64,000 nt of DNA from Nakamurella flavida. Lineage in GTDB: Bacteria; Actinomycetota; Actinomycetes; Mycobacteriales; Nakamurellaceae. A program made the translations under genes and the position numbers. The notes under the pieces were generated by a model that was not told the DNA's origin, ran no database searches, and saw only the letters and a program-made list of their open reading frames with translations. The stretch spans positions 1,573,501 through 1,637,500 of the forward strand of contig NZ_JAUSQV010000001.1 of the NCBI RefSeq assembly GCF_030811475.1, given 5' to 3'. Shown piece after piece: positions 10,543-18,572 of the stretch; within the stretch, counting starts at the first letter, position 1, and each line of letters starts with the position of its first letter.

Positions 10543-11210
10543 GGGTGCTCGCGAGACGGCGCGTTGCTCGCACCCGGCGGTGAGCAACGCGGGTCCGGGT
10601 GAGCATCCCGGCGTCGCGCAGGTATCGCAGCACCCCCAGGGCATCGCAGCGCGACGCGGCCGAACCGTGCGCCCACGCTGCTCCCCTCGTGCAGCGTCTG
10701 CTCCCCCCTCGTCCGGACACGAGCACAGCGCACGCTGCGCGAGGGAGGTCGGGAGGAGTTGCGCCCGGATGCCCCCGCGACGCCCGATGCTCACCGGCGG
10801 ACGCGTTGCTCGCGGCCGGCCGTGAGCAACGCGCTTCCGCGTGAGCAACGCGCGTCCGGGCGAGCCACTCGGCGCCTGGCGGGCCTCGCACGGCGCCCAG
10901 GGCATCGCGGCGCTGCACGGCCCAGCCGTGCGCCACGCCGCTCCCCCCGCGCAGCGGCTGCTCTCCTCGCGTCCGGACACGAGCACCGCGCACGCTGCAC
11001 GAGGGAAGCCCGGAGCGCGCCCGCATACCCCCCGCCACACCCGATGCTCACCGGCGGACGCGCTGCTCACGCCCGGCCGTGAGCAACGCGCTTCCGCGTG
11101 AGCATCCCGGGCGCCGCGTGAGCATCCCGGCACCGCAGGGCGTCGCAGCACCCGCAGGGCGGCGCAGCACCCCCAGGGCATCGCAGCATTCCCAGGGCAT
11201 CGCAGCGACA
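10543..11210. repeat. Tandem array of about 260-bp imperfect structured repeats, non-coding
   Basis: Two nearly complete copies (about 10563-10805 and 10806-11062) and a partial third (11063 on). Each copy starts with a TTGCTC/GAGCAA inverted motif around GTGAGCAACGCG, then CCCAGGGCATCGC, a 48-nt hairpin-forming block (10691-10738 and 10951-10998; outer stem GCAGCG/CGCTGC, inner TCGTCCGGACACGA-like), and ends in CCGATGCTCACCGGCGGACGCG-like sequence. GAGCAACGCG recurs at least four times. Long frames across it in both directions are low-complexity translations of the repeat and match no family, so I treat it as non-coding. It separates the glycosylase gene from the convergent GNAT gene. Confidence 0.85.
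11132..11206. repeat. Four tandem 18-19-bp repeats
   Basis: Consecutive units of the form ACCCCCAGGGCATCGCAGC (18, 19, 19 and 19 bp, each differing at a few bases) at the downstream edge of the large repeat array. Two units of the same motif occur in large copy 1 (about 10619-10650) and one in copy 2 (about 10894-10911), so this is a local expansion of one module of the larger repeat. Confidence 0.8.
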
Positions 11211-11280
11211 CACCGGAAGGCAGCGCCCAACGTGCAGCCCGTCCCGGCGGCGCCCGCGCATACCTGCGTGGGAGCCGGGA

Positions 11281-11833
11281 TCAGGGGCGGAGGGGGCGGG
11301 TCAGGCAGACCCGGGGCCAGGCATCGAGACCCAGGGCGTGCTCGCGGCGGCGGACCGCCCGGAGCCAGTCGGGCAGCTCGGCGTCCGGGATGTCGTGGAA
11401 GCCCAGCCGCCGGTAGTAGGGCGCGTTCCAGGGGACGTCGCGGTAGGTGGTCACCACGACGCGTTCGAGCCCCCGCCCGCGCGCCCAGACCAGCGCCACA
11501 TCGGCCAACGCCACCCCGACCCGACGACCACGTTGGGCGGGTTGGACCGACGCCCTGCTCGATGAAGGCGACCCCCGGGTACTCCTCGGCGAGCAGGTAG
11601 CCGACGAGCTCCCCGTCCCCGCCGACCGCCACCCACGCCCGCCCGTCGGCGACGAAGGCCTGCAGGTACTCCACGGTGGGCGGCTCGTGATCGGCGATGA
11701 CCGCCATTCCGATGGAGCGGAACGGCTCCCCCGCGGCGCGTTCCAGCTCGGCGAACGCCGGCAGATCATCGAGCCGGGCCGGCCGGACGATCACGTCCGG
11801 CGGTCGGGCAGCGGGGTCAGTGGCCGGGCTCAT
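11281..11833 (-). pseudogene. GNAT N-acetyltransferase interrupted by a one-base frameshift
   Basis: The ATG at 11833 opens a frame encoding VRPARLDDLPAFAELE and VAFIEQ, the first half of a GNAT fold. The second half (QRGRRVGVALADV, the acetyl-CoA loop, then YYRRLGFHDIP and the end at 11281) is in another frame. Removing one base from the CCC run at 11553-11555 (GGG on the coding strand) restores IEQASVQPAQRGRRVG, exactly the GNAT motif A order, and a protein of about 183 residues. So this is either a real frameshift or a base-call error. The start overlaps the TPR gene's stop by 17 bases. Substrate unknown; GNAT proteins acetylate amines. Confidence 0.8.
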
Positions 11834-12398
11834 CGGTCAGCTCCTCCGCGTAGGCGCGCACCGCCCGACCGTAACGGGGCAGGGTCGGCGCCAACGCGGT
11901 CAACGCCAGCCGCACCGCCTCCGCGGGCCGCCCCGCGTCGAACAGGGCCAGGGCCAGGAACGCGTCGGGGGCGGCACCCAGCTCGGGATCGGCGGGGCGG
12001 CTGGTCAGCAGGGCGATCGCGGCGTCGGGCTCGCCGACGTTGCGCAGCGAACTCGCCAGCTGGACGACGACCTGTGCCCGCCGGGGACCGGTCAGCCCGG
12101 CGGCCAGCGCCTGCCGGTACAGCGGGATCGCCTGCGCCTCCAGGCCCAGCGAGTCGTGCACACCGGCCCATTCCGCCAGCGCGGCCGGATCACCGGGCGG
12201 CCGCTGCCCCACGAGGGCCTGCATCGCCGCCAGTGCACCGTCGGGATCGGCATCGTCGAACGTCGCCCAGAACGTCGCGACCCGGGACTCCCAGCCGGAC
12301 TCCGGAGCGGCCCCGGCCGAGGGAGCCGAGCCGGACTCCCCCGCATCCATGTACTCGTGTGCGGCCGGAACCAGATCGGACGGCGAGGGATCGGACAC
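11817..12398 (-). CDS. Tetratricopeptide-repeat protein
   Basis: A 193-residue protein. After an Ala/Ser/Pro-rich N terminus (1-35), residues about 38-185 are helical pairs with the TPR pattern, for example LGLEAQAIPLYRQALAAGL and GEPDAAIALL. It resembles the actinobacterial TPR_5 family of small soluble scaffold proteins. It follows pcrA by 11 bases and overlaps the GNAT gene, so the three are probably cotranscribed. No catalytic residues are expected, and its partner is unknown. Confidence 0.8.
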   Translation of the reverse strand: MSDPSPSDLVPAAHEYMDAGESGSAPSAGAAPESGWESRVATFWATFDDADPDGALAAMQALVGQRPPGDPAALAEWAGVHDSLGLEAQAIPLYRQALAAGLTGPRRAQVVVQLASSLRNVGEPDAAIALLTSRPADPELGAAPDAFLALALFDAGRPAEAVRLALTALAPTLPRYGRAVRAYAEELTDEPGH

Positions 12399-12409
12399 GG
12401 CGCCGCGGG

Positions 12410-15013
12410 TCAGAGCTTGATCATCGGCACGCCACCGATGAGCATCAGTCGGACCTTGCCGGCCGCGCCGAAGTCGATGGTGGCGGTGGCCATGCGGCCC
12501 GTCCCGGACACCTCGAGAACCGTGCCCAGGCCGTACTTGTCGTGGGAGACCCGGTTGCCGGCGGCGAGCTCCAGCACGGGCGCGGACGCCCCGGGGGCGC
12601 CACCCCGGCCGGCGCGCGACGGGGACCCGGAGCCGAACCGGGACGCCACGACCGGGGCGGACCGGCGCTCCCAGCTCTCGCTCCCGCCGCCACCGAAGCC
12701 GGAGTAGCCCGCGGTGCGGCCCGGCTCGGGCAGTCGACGCCAGTCGATCAGGTCCGGCGGCACGTCGTCCAGGAACCGGGACGCCGGGTTGGCGCCGGGC
12801 TGTCCCCAGGCCGACCGGAGCACCGCGCGGGACAGGTACAGCCGCTGCCGCGCCCGGGTGATGCCGACGTAGGCCAGGCGTCGTTCCTCGGCGAGCTGGG
12901 TCTCGTCACCGAGCGAGCGCAGGTGCGGGAAGATCCCGTCCTCCATGCCGGTGAGGAAGACGACCGGGAACTCCAGGCCCTTGGCGGTGTGCAGCGTCAT
13001 CAGGGTGACGACACCGTCGGCGGAGTCGGGGATGGAGTCCGCGTCGGCCACCAGGGACACCTGCTCCAGGACGGCGGCCAACAGGGCCGGACCCGTCGCG
13101 GCGGCGGCCGCGGCCCCGGCCAGCGCATCGTCGACGGGCTCCGGGGCGCCGCCCGCGGCGATCGTCTCGGCCTCGGAGCCCTCCCCGGTGGCGGTGGCCG
13201 TGTCGGCCAGTTCGCGGGCGAAGGCGTCACCGGCGAGCACGTTCTCGGTGTTCTCCCGCAGCACGGTGACCAGCTGCTCGAGGTTCTCCAGGCGGGAGGC
13301 GTCCTGCGGGTCCTCGGAGGCGGCCAGCTCGGCGCGGTACCCGCTGCCCTCCAGCAGGGAGACCAGCACGTCGGCCGGTTCGGCCCCGGCGGCCAGCTCG
13401 GCCCGCACCCCGGCCAGCATCTCGGCGAACGCGGCGATGGCCTTGGCCGACCGGGACACCAGTCCCGGTACGTCCTGCGCCCGGGCCAGGGCGGCGCCGA
13501 AGCTGATCCGTTCCCGTTCGGCGAACACCGACACGGTCGCCTCGGCGCGGTCGCCGATGCCCCGGCGGGGGGTGTTCAGGATGCGGCGCAGGCTGACCTC
13601 GTCATCGGGGTTGGCCACGGCACGCAGATAGGCCAGCGCGTCGCGGACCTCCTTGCGCTCGTAGAACCGGACGCCGCCGACGATCCGGTACGGCATACCG
13701 GTGCGGACGAAGATGTCCTCCAGCGCGCGGGACGCGGCGTTGGTCCGGTAGAACACGGCGACGTCGCCGTACCGGATGTCCCCGCCGTCGACCAGCTCGT
13801 CGATCTCCCGCTGCACGAACCGGGCCTCGTCGTGCTCGTTGTCCCCGACGTACCCGACGATCTGCGTGCCCGCACCCTCGGCCGTCCACAGACTCTTGGC
13901 CCGGCGGTCGCTGTTGCGGGAGATGACGGCGTTGGCCGCGGACAGGATCGTCTGGGTCGACCGGTAGTTCTGCTCGAGCAGGATCGTGGTCGCGTCCGGG
14001 TAGTCCCGTTCGAACTCCACGATGTTGCGGATGGTGGCGCCGCGGAAGGCGTAGATGGACTGGTCGGCGTCGCCCACGACCACCAGCTCGCCCGGAGGCA
14101 GGGTGCCGGACGTGGCCGCTCCCGGCGCAGGAGCATCCGCCGGGGTGACCCCCACCAGTTCCTGCACCAGGGCGTACTGCGCGTGGTTGGTGTCCTGGTA
14201 CTCGTCGACCAGCACGTGGCGGAACCGCCGCCGGTAGTGCTCGGCCACGGCCGGGAAGCGTTGCAGCAGCAGCACCGTCTGCATGATCAGGTCGTCGAAG
14301 TCGAACGCCGTGGCCTGCCGCAGCCGCGACTGGTACCCGGCGTAGACCTTGGCCACCACGGTGTCCATGTCGGACTCGGCCTGCTCGGCGGCGGTGGGTG
14401 CGTCGATCAGTTCGTTCTTCAGGGTGGACACCGCAGTGGCCAGCAGCCGCGGGGTGAACCGACGGAGATCGACCTCGAGATCCTGGGCGACCATCTGGAT
14501 CAGCCGTTGCGAGTCGGCGGAGTCGTAGATGGTGAAGCCGGACTTGACGTCCAGGTGGCGGGACTCGGCCCGCAGGATCCGCACGCACATGGAGTGGAAG
14601 GTCGACACCCACATGGCGAAGGCGCGGCGCGTCCCGACGGCGGTGGCCACCCGTTCCTTCATCTCCGCGGCGGCCTTGTTGGTGAACGTGATGGCCAGGA
14701 TCTCGCCCGGTGACGCCCCACCGACGGCCAGCAGGTAGGCGATCCGACGGGTCAGCACCCGGGTCTTGCCCGACCCGGCGCCCGCCACCACCAGCAGCGG
14801 GGAGCCGCGGTGCTGCACCGCGGCGCGCTGCGGCGGGTTGAGATCGGCGAGCAGCTCCTCGCCCCGCTGCTGGGCGGGCGCGGGGCCGGTCGACCCACTG
14901 GCAGCCCCGGGCGTGGACGCGGCCCCGGGGGAGGTACGCCGGGACGCCGACCCCGCCGGGGTCGGCGTGGACGGGGCCGGGGTGGTGGCGGGAAGGTCGA
15001 AAAGGCTGCTCAT
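12410..15013 (-). CDS. pcrA: ATP-dependent DNA helicase PcrA/UvrD1
   Basis: Superfamily 1A 3'-5' helicase for nucleotide-excision repair and clearing of recombination intermediates. I choose the ATG at 15013, giving MSSLFDLP as in relatives, rather than the longer frame. After a Ser/Pro/Ala-rich linker come motif I GAGSGKT, motif Ia ITFTNKAA, motif II DEYQDTN, motif III GDADQSIYAFRGA, motif IV QNYRST, motif V HTAKGLEFP and motif VI RRLAYVGITRAR. The C-terminal 60 residues form the Tudor-like fold (HDKYGLGTVLEV) that binds RNA polymerase in PcrA. Length about 867 residues, normal for the family. M. tuberculosis has uvrD1 in the same place, next to chorismate mutase. Confidence 0.96.
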   Translation of the reverse strand: MSSLFDLPATTPAPSTPTPAGSASRRTSPGAASTPGAASGSTGPAPAQQRGEELLADLNPPQRAAVQHRGSPLLVVAGAGSGKTRVLTRRIAYLLAVGGASPGEILAITFTNKAAAEMKERVATAVGTRRAFAMWVSTFHSMCVRILRAESRHLDVKSGFTIYDSADSQRLIQMVAQDLEVDLRRFTPRLLATAVSTLKNELIDAPTAAEQAESDMDTVVAKVYAGYQSRLRQATAFDFDDLIMQTVLLLQRFPAVAEHYRRRFRHVLVDEYQDTNHAQYALVQELVGVTPADAPAPGAATSGTLPPGELVVVGDADQSIYAFRGATIRNIVEFERDYPDATTILLEQNYRSTQTILSAANAVISRNSDRRAKSLWTAEGAGTQIVGYVGDNEHDEARFVQREIDELVDGGDIRYGDVAVFYRTNAASRALEDIFVRTGMPYRIVGGVRFYERKEVRDALAYLRAVANPDDEVSLRRILNTPRRGIGDRAEATVSVFAERERISFGAALARAQDVPGLVSRSAKAIAAFAEMLAGVRAELAAGAEPADVLVSLLEGSGYRAELAASEDPQDASRLENLEQLVTVLRENTENVLAGDAFARELADTATATGEGSEAETIAAGGAPEPVDDALAGAAAAAATGPALLAAVLEQVSLVADADSIPDSADGVVTLMTLHTAKGLEFPVVFLTGMEDGIFPHLRSLGDETQLAEERRLAYVGITRARQRLYLSRAVLRSAWGQPGANPASRFLDDVPPDLIDWRRLPEPGRTAGYSGFGGGGSESWERRSAPVVASRFGSGSPSRAGRGGAPGASAPVLELAAGNRVSHDKYGLGTVLEVSGTGRMATATIDFGAAGKVRLMLIGGVPMIKL

Positions 15014-15221
15014 CTCGGGGGCCACGGTACCGGCCCGGACCGACACCGCGGTCGAACACCAGTCCGGACACGGGTCGGGATCGGCCGACCCGCCCGGAAC
15101 CGCGGCTCCGGCGGCTGTTTCCCTGCGGATCGGGATGTGCTTGACTCTCCATCATGACGCGCCGCAGCTTTTATGGTCACCGGATCCCGGTGTCCGACCG
15201 CGGCTGACCCTTAGCCCCGAC

Positions 15222-15252
15222 AACGCCCCGAGGTCCTCCGGCCCGGGGCGTT
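15222..15252 (+). terminator. Hairpin in the leader of the chorismate mutase gene
   Basis: Perfect 9-bp stem AACGCCCCG (15222-15230) with CGGGGCGTT (15244-15252), followed by CTTCG. It lies 44 bases upstream of the aroQ ATG, within the divergent pcrA-aroQ gap. It could be an attenuator or the terminator of a short RNA starting near 15180; the sequence cannot separate these. Confidence 0.5.
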
Positions 15253-15295
15253 CTTCGTGCCCGGGTCCGGGCGCCGACGGGAGAATGAGGAAGAG

Positions 15296-15646
15296 ATGAC
15301 CAGCACCGTCCCCACCGCAGCCTCCGCACCGACCGACGCGGCACCGACGCGCCCGGCCGATTCCGAGCTCGAGCTGCCCGAGGTCGCCGTCCCCGACGAC
15401 CAGGCCGGCATCGACGCGTTGCGCGTCGAGATCGACGCCATCGACGCCGAGCTGGTGCGGCTCATCCAGCAGCGCACCGCCTGCTCGCACGCCATCGGCG
15501 CCGCCCGCAAGAAGCTGGGCGGGACGCGCATCGTGTACAGCCGCGAGATGCAGGTGCTGCAGCGTTTCCGCGTCCTGGGGTCCGCCGGCACCGATCTCGG
15601 CATGATGCTGCTGGCCATGGGCCGCGGCCGCCTCGGCCGCCGCTGA
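15296..15646 (+). CDS. Chorismate mutase, AroQ-delta type
   Basis: Converts chorismate to prephenate for Phe and Tyr synthesis. I place the start at ATG 15296 after GAGGAAGAG; an in-frame GTG at 15257 would add 13 residues. The 116-residue protein has a disordered Ala/Thr/Pro N terminus of about 35 residues and then the all-helical AroQ domain: IDALRVEIDAIDAELVRLIQQR, KKLGG and YSREMQVLQRF. The end GRGRLGRR matches the C-terminal motif of the M. tuberculosis intracellular enzyme (Rv0948c), where it is needed for activation by DAHP synthase, so the same regulation is likely here. Divergent from pcrA, convergent with the response regulator. Confidence 0.93.
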   Translation: MTSTVPTAASAPTDAAPTRPADSELELPEVAVPDDQAGIDALRVEIDAIDAELVRLIQQRTACSHAIGAARKKLGGTRIVYSREMQVLQRFRVLGSAGTDLGMMLLAMGRGRLGRR

Positions 15647-15668
15647 CCGACCCGAGGCCGGCGCCCCG

Positions 15669-16406
15669 TCAGACCAGGCGCCGGTCGGTGGCCCAGCGGG
15701 ACAGCTCGTAGCGGTTGGACATCTGCGTCTTGCGCAGGACGCTGGACACGTGGGTCTCCACCGTCTTGACCGAGATGAAGAGCTGCGCGGCGATCTCCTT
15801 GTAGGCGTACCCCCGGGCCAGCAGCTTGAGCACCTCGCGTTCCCGCGGGGAGAGCAGGTCCAGCTCCGGGTCGGCCACCGCGGCCGGCCCGTGCCGGTCG
15901 GAGAACGCGTCCAGCACGAACCCGGCCAACCGGGGCGAGAACACCGCGTCCCCGCCGGCGACCCGGACGATCGCGTCGGCCAGTTCCCGGCCGGAGATGG
16001 TCTTCGTGACGTAGCCGCGGGCGCCGGCCCGGATGACCGCGATGACGTCCTCGGCCGCGTCGGACACCGACAGGGCCAGGAACACCAGGGCCGGCAGCCG
16101 CTCGTGCAGGTGCTCGAGCACGGCGCGGCCGCCGCCGTCGGGCATGTGCACGTCGAGCAGGACGACATCGGGCGGGTCGACGGCCAGCCGGGCGACGGCC
16201 TCCCCCACCGACCCGGCCTCCCCCACCACGACCAGGCGGTCGTCGGCCAGCTCGGCCAGCTCGGTGCGCACCCCCGTGCGGAACATCGCGTGGTCGTCGA
16301 CCAGGAACACCCGCACGGGGCCGGCCACGGTCGCGTCGTCCGGGGCACTCCCCTGCTGGGTCACCTCGGGGGATGCGGGTCGGTCGGGTTCGGGCTGGGT
16401 CGTCAC
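15669..16406 (-). CDS. NarL/LuxR-family response regulator paired with PspC-domain kinase
   Basis: A 245-residue regulator. A 30-residue polar N terminus precedes the receiver domain (31-155) with acidic residues in VDDHA, phospho-acceptor Asp85 in VVLLDVHMPDGG and the conserved Lys in GYVTKTISGREL. The LuxR-type HTH occupies about 180-245 (LSPREREVLKLLARGYAYKEIA). It overlaps the end of the kinase gene by ATGA at 16403-16406, so kinase and regulator form one cognate pair. Target promoters are unknown; the divergent PspC gene is the obvious candidate. Confidence 0.93.
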   Translation of the reverse strand: MTTQPEPDRPASPEVTQQGSAPDDATVAGPVRVFLVDDHAMFRTGVRTELAELADDRLVVVGEAGSVGEAVARLAVDPPDVVLLDVHMPDGGGRAVLEHLHERLPALVFLALSVSDAAEDVIAVIRAGARGYVTKTISGRELADAIVRVAGGDAVFSPRLAGFVLDAFSDRHGPAAVADPELDLLSPREREVLKLLARGYAYKEIAAQLFISVKTVETHVSSVLRKTQMSNRYELSRWATDRRLV

Positions 16407-18460
16407 GAGGGGAGTCCTTCGCTCGGCTGAAGCGTGTCGGCGTCCGCCGATGCCGGTGGTGCGGGGGGCGGGCCGCCGTCACCGGACGCTACCGGCACGG
16501 TCAGCTCGATCTCGGTGCCCTCACCGGGGGTGGACCGGACCGTGGCCCGGCCCCCGTGCCGATCCATCCGACCGCGGATGGACTCGACCAGACCCCGCCG
16601 GTCCGCCGCCACCGCATCGACGTCGAACCCCCGCCCGCGGTCGCGGACGAAGACATCGGCCGTGCCGTGCTCGACCTCGGCGTACACGCTGATCTCGCCG
16701 ACCCCGGAGTGCTTGGCCGCGTTGACCATCGCCTCCCGGGCGGCGGCCACCAGCGCCCCGACCGCCGGGCCCATCGGCGCGTCCCCGACGACGACGGGCG
16801 CGACGGCCACCGCGTAGGTGTCCTCCACCTCGCCGGCCGCCAGGGCCAGCGCGGCCGACAGCATCGCCGGGGCGTCACCGGGGGCGGTGGATCCGCTCGC
16901 CGTGGCGTACCCGGTCGGCCCGTACAACCAGGTCCGCAGTTCACGTTCCTGCCCGCGGGCCAGGCGGAGCACCTCGCGACCGTCACCGGACTGCCGCTGG
17001 ATCAGCGCCAGGGTCTGCAGGACGGAATCGTGCAGGTGGGCGGCGATCTCGGCGCGTTCGGCCTCCCTGACCCGGGCCCGCCGTTCGGTGCCCAGATCGC
17101 GGACCAACCGGATCCACCACGGCACCGTGATGACGGCCACCCCGACCAGGGTGAGCAGCACGGCGATCAACGCGGAGCGGACGGCGGTGAAGTCGAGCTG
17201 GCCGACGGCGAAGACCGAGAGCCCGCCGACGACCAGGGTGGCCCCGCCGGCGAGCCGCCACACCGACCCGCGGCTGGGACCGACGATGCCGGCAGCGGTG
17301 CGACGCCACCGCGCCCGCCGGGCCGAATCCGCCTCCCGCCAGATGAACGCGGCCCCCAGTGCGGCCAGGCCCAACGGCCCGAGCACCCACCCGACGATGC
17401 TGGTGATGTTCAGCGCGGCCGCGACCAGGAGGGCGGCCACCCCGACCGCGGCGATGCCGAAGGCCTGCTGCCGCTCCCGCGGGCCCGCCGGGCGCGGGGC
17501 TCCTGGATCACCGCCCGCTCCGTCGGGCCGTTGCGGGACGAAGATCCACAGCATCGCGTAGGCCAGCACCCCGGAGCCCGCCATCACCGCGAGCAGGACG
17601 AACGTCAGCCGCACCCACAGCACGGGAACCCGGAGATGACCGGCCAGGCCGGCGGCGACCCCGCCCAGGATCGAGCCGGAGCGCGGACGGGTGAGCCGAG
17701 GGATGCCGTCCGGGGTCAGCAGGGTGCCGGGTGGCGGGACGGCCCGCCGACCGGAGGTGGGCGGATGCGGCGCTGGGCCGGAGCCCGGGCCGACACCGGG
17801 CACGGGCGGCGCGGGGGCCGGTCCGGCGGGACGGAACCCGGAGGGCCCGGCGGGGGTCGGCGCGGCGGAGGCTGCGGCAGGGACGGCCGGAGCGGGTGTG
17901 GTCGAGGCGGGTGCTGCCGGAGCCGGTGCTGTCGGGGCCGGTGTGGTCGGACCGGGGGAGGCCGACACGGCGGCGGTGCGGGTGGGGGCGGCGGTCCGGG
18001 ACGACCCGGGCGACCACGGCCCGGTCGGCGGGGACGGCACACCCGGGGGCAGCGGGGCGGGGGGCACGGTCGCGACCGGCGCGCCGGTGGGCGGGGCCCA
18101 CCGCACGGCCGCAGCGACCGGTGCGGGCCCGGCGGACGGCGTGGGCCCAGCCGGCGATGCGGACGCAGCGGGTGGAGCGGACGGTGGGGACGCAGCGGGT
18201 GATGCGGGCTGTGTCGACGCCCTGGACTGTGCGGGAGCCGCGGGTGGTGCGGACGGTGGGGTGGCAGCGGGTGATGCGGGCTGTGCCGACGCCGTGGACC
18301 GCGCGGACGCCGCCGGCTGTTCCGACGCGGCAGGCTGCGCGGACGACGACGCCCCCACCCCGGACGCGCCGTCCCCCGACCCATCGGGCACCCGGACACC
18401 GGGCACCCGGGCGTCGGGCACCCGGGTGTCAGGCGTGGGCAGGAACTCCGAGGACGTCAC
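16403..18460 (-). CDS. PspC-domain sensor histidine kinase
   Basis: Membrane kinase of the LiaS/NarX-like HisKA_3 class. Using GTG at 18460 the protein has 685 residues. Residues 1-253 are almost only Ala, Pro, Ser and Thr, encoded partly by DNA repeats. A PspC domain follows at 254-313 (ILGGVAAGLAGHL), then four further membrane segments to about residue 450. The H-box HLHDSVLQTLAL places the phospho-His at about 477, and the HATPase domain has an N-box REAMVNAAKHSG and G-box DRGRGFD. The frame stays open far upstream, but that extension runs antisense through the PspC gene and is not real. The start is uncertain: the low-complexity segment could be partly untranslated. Confidence 0.85.
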   Translation of the reverse strand: MTSSEFLPTPDTRVPDARVPGVRVPDGSGDGASGVGASSSAQPAASEQPAASARSTASAQPASPAATPPSAPPAAPAQSRASTQPASPAASPPSAPPAASASPAGPTPSAGPAPVAAAVRWAPPTGAPVATVPPAPLPPGVPSPPTGPWSPGSSRTAAPTRTAAVSASPGPTTPAPTAPAPAAPASTTPAPAVPAAASAAPTPAGPSGFRPAGPAPAPPVPGVGPGSGPAPHPPTSGRRAVPPPGTLLTPDGIPRLTRPRSGSILGGVAAGLAGHLRVPVLWVRLTFVLLAVMAGSGVLAYAMLWIFVPQRPDGAGGDPGAPRPAGPRERQQAFGIAAVGVAALLVAAALNITSIVGWVLGPLGLAALGAAFIWREADSARRARWRRTAAGIVGPSRGSVWRLAGGATLVVGGLSVFAVGQLDFTAVRSALIAVLLTLVGVAVITVPWWIRLVRDLGTERRARVREAERAEIAAHLHDSVLQTLALIQRQSGDGREVLRLARGQERELRTWLYGPTGYATASGSTAPGDAPAMLSAALALAAGEVEDTYAVAVAPVVVGDAPMGPAVGALVAAAREAMVNAAKHSGVGEISVYAEVEHGTADVFVRDRGRGFDVDAVAADRRGLVESIRGRMDRHGGRATVRSTPGEGTEIELTVPVASGDGGPPPAPPASADADTLQPSEGLPS
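18177..18299. repeat. 51-bp direct repeat inside the kinase N-terminal coding region
   Basis: Two copies at 18177-18227 and 18249-18299, differing at only a few positions, with the core GCAGCGGGTGATGCGGGCTG. They encode part of the Ala/Pro-rich segment of the kinase on the minus strand and suggest local slippage or duplication. Confidence 0.75.
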
Positions 18461-18572
18461 CCGACCAGGGTCACACGGGAGGTCCGGCGGCGGTATCGGG
18501 GTGGACCCCGGTTCTGCGAACCAGGGGGATCCCCGATGGTGCGCCGGCCCGTCGGTGCGCAGGCTGGATCCC

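Noticed and set aside
10543-11210. CRISPR array
   Set aside because: Units are about 260 bp, or 18-19 bp without unique spacers, and no cas genes are present.
9583-11211. 542-codon minus-strand open frame across the repeat array
   Set aside because: It is antisense to the glycosylase gene and then translates the repeats into Cys/Arg/Ala-rich text with no family resemblance.
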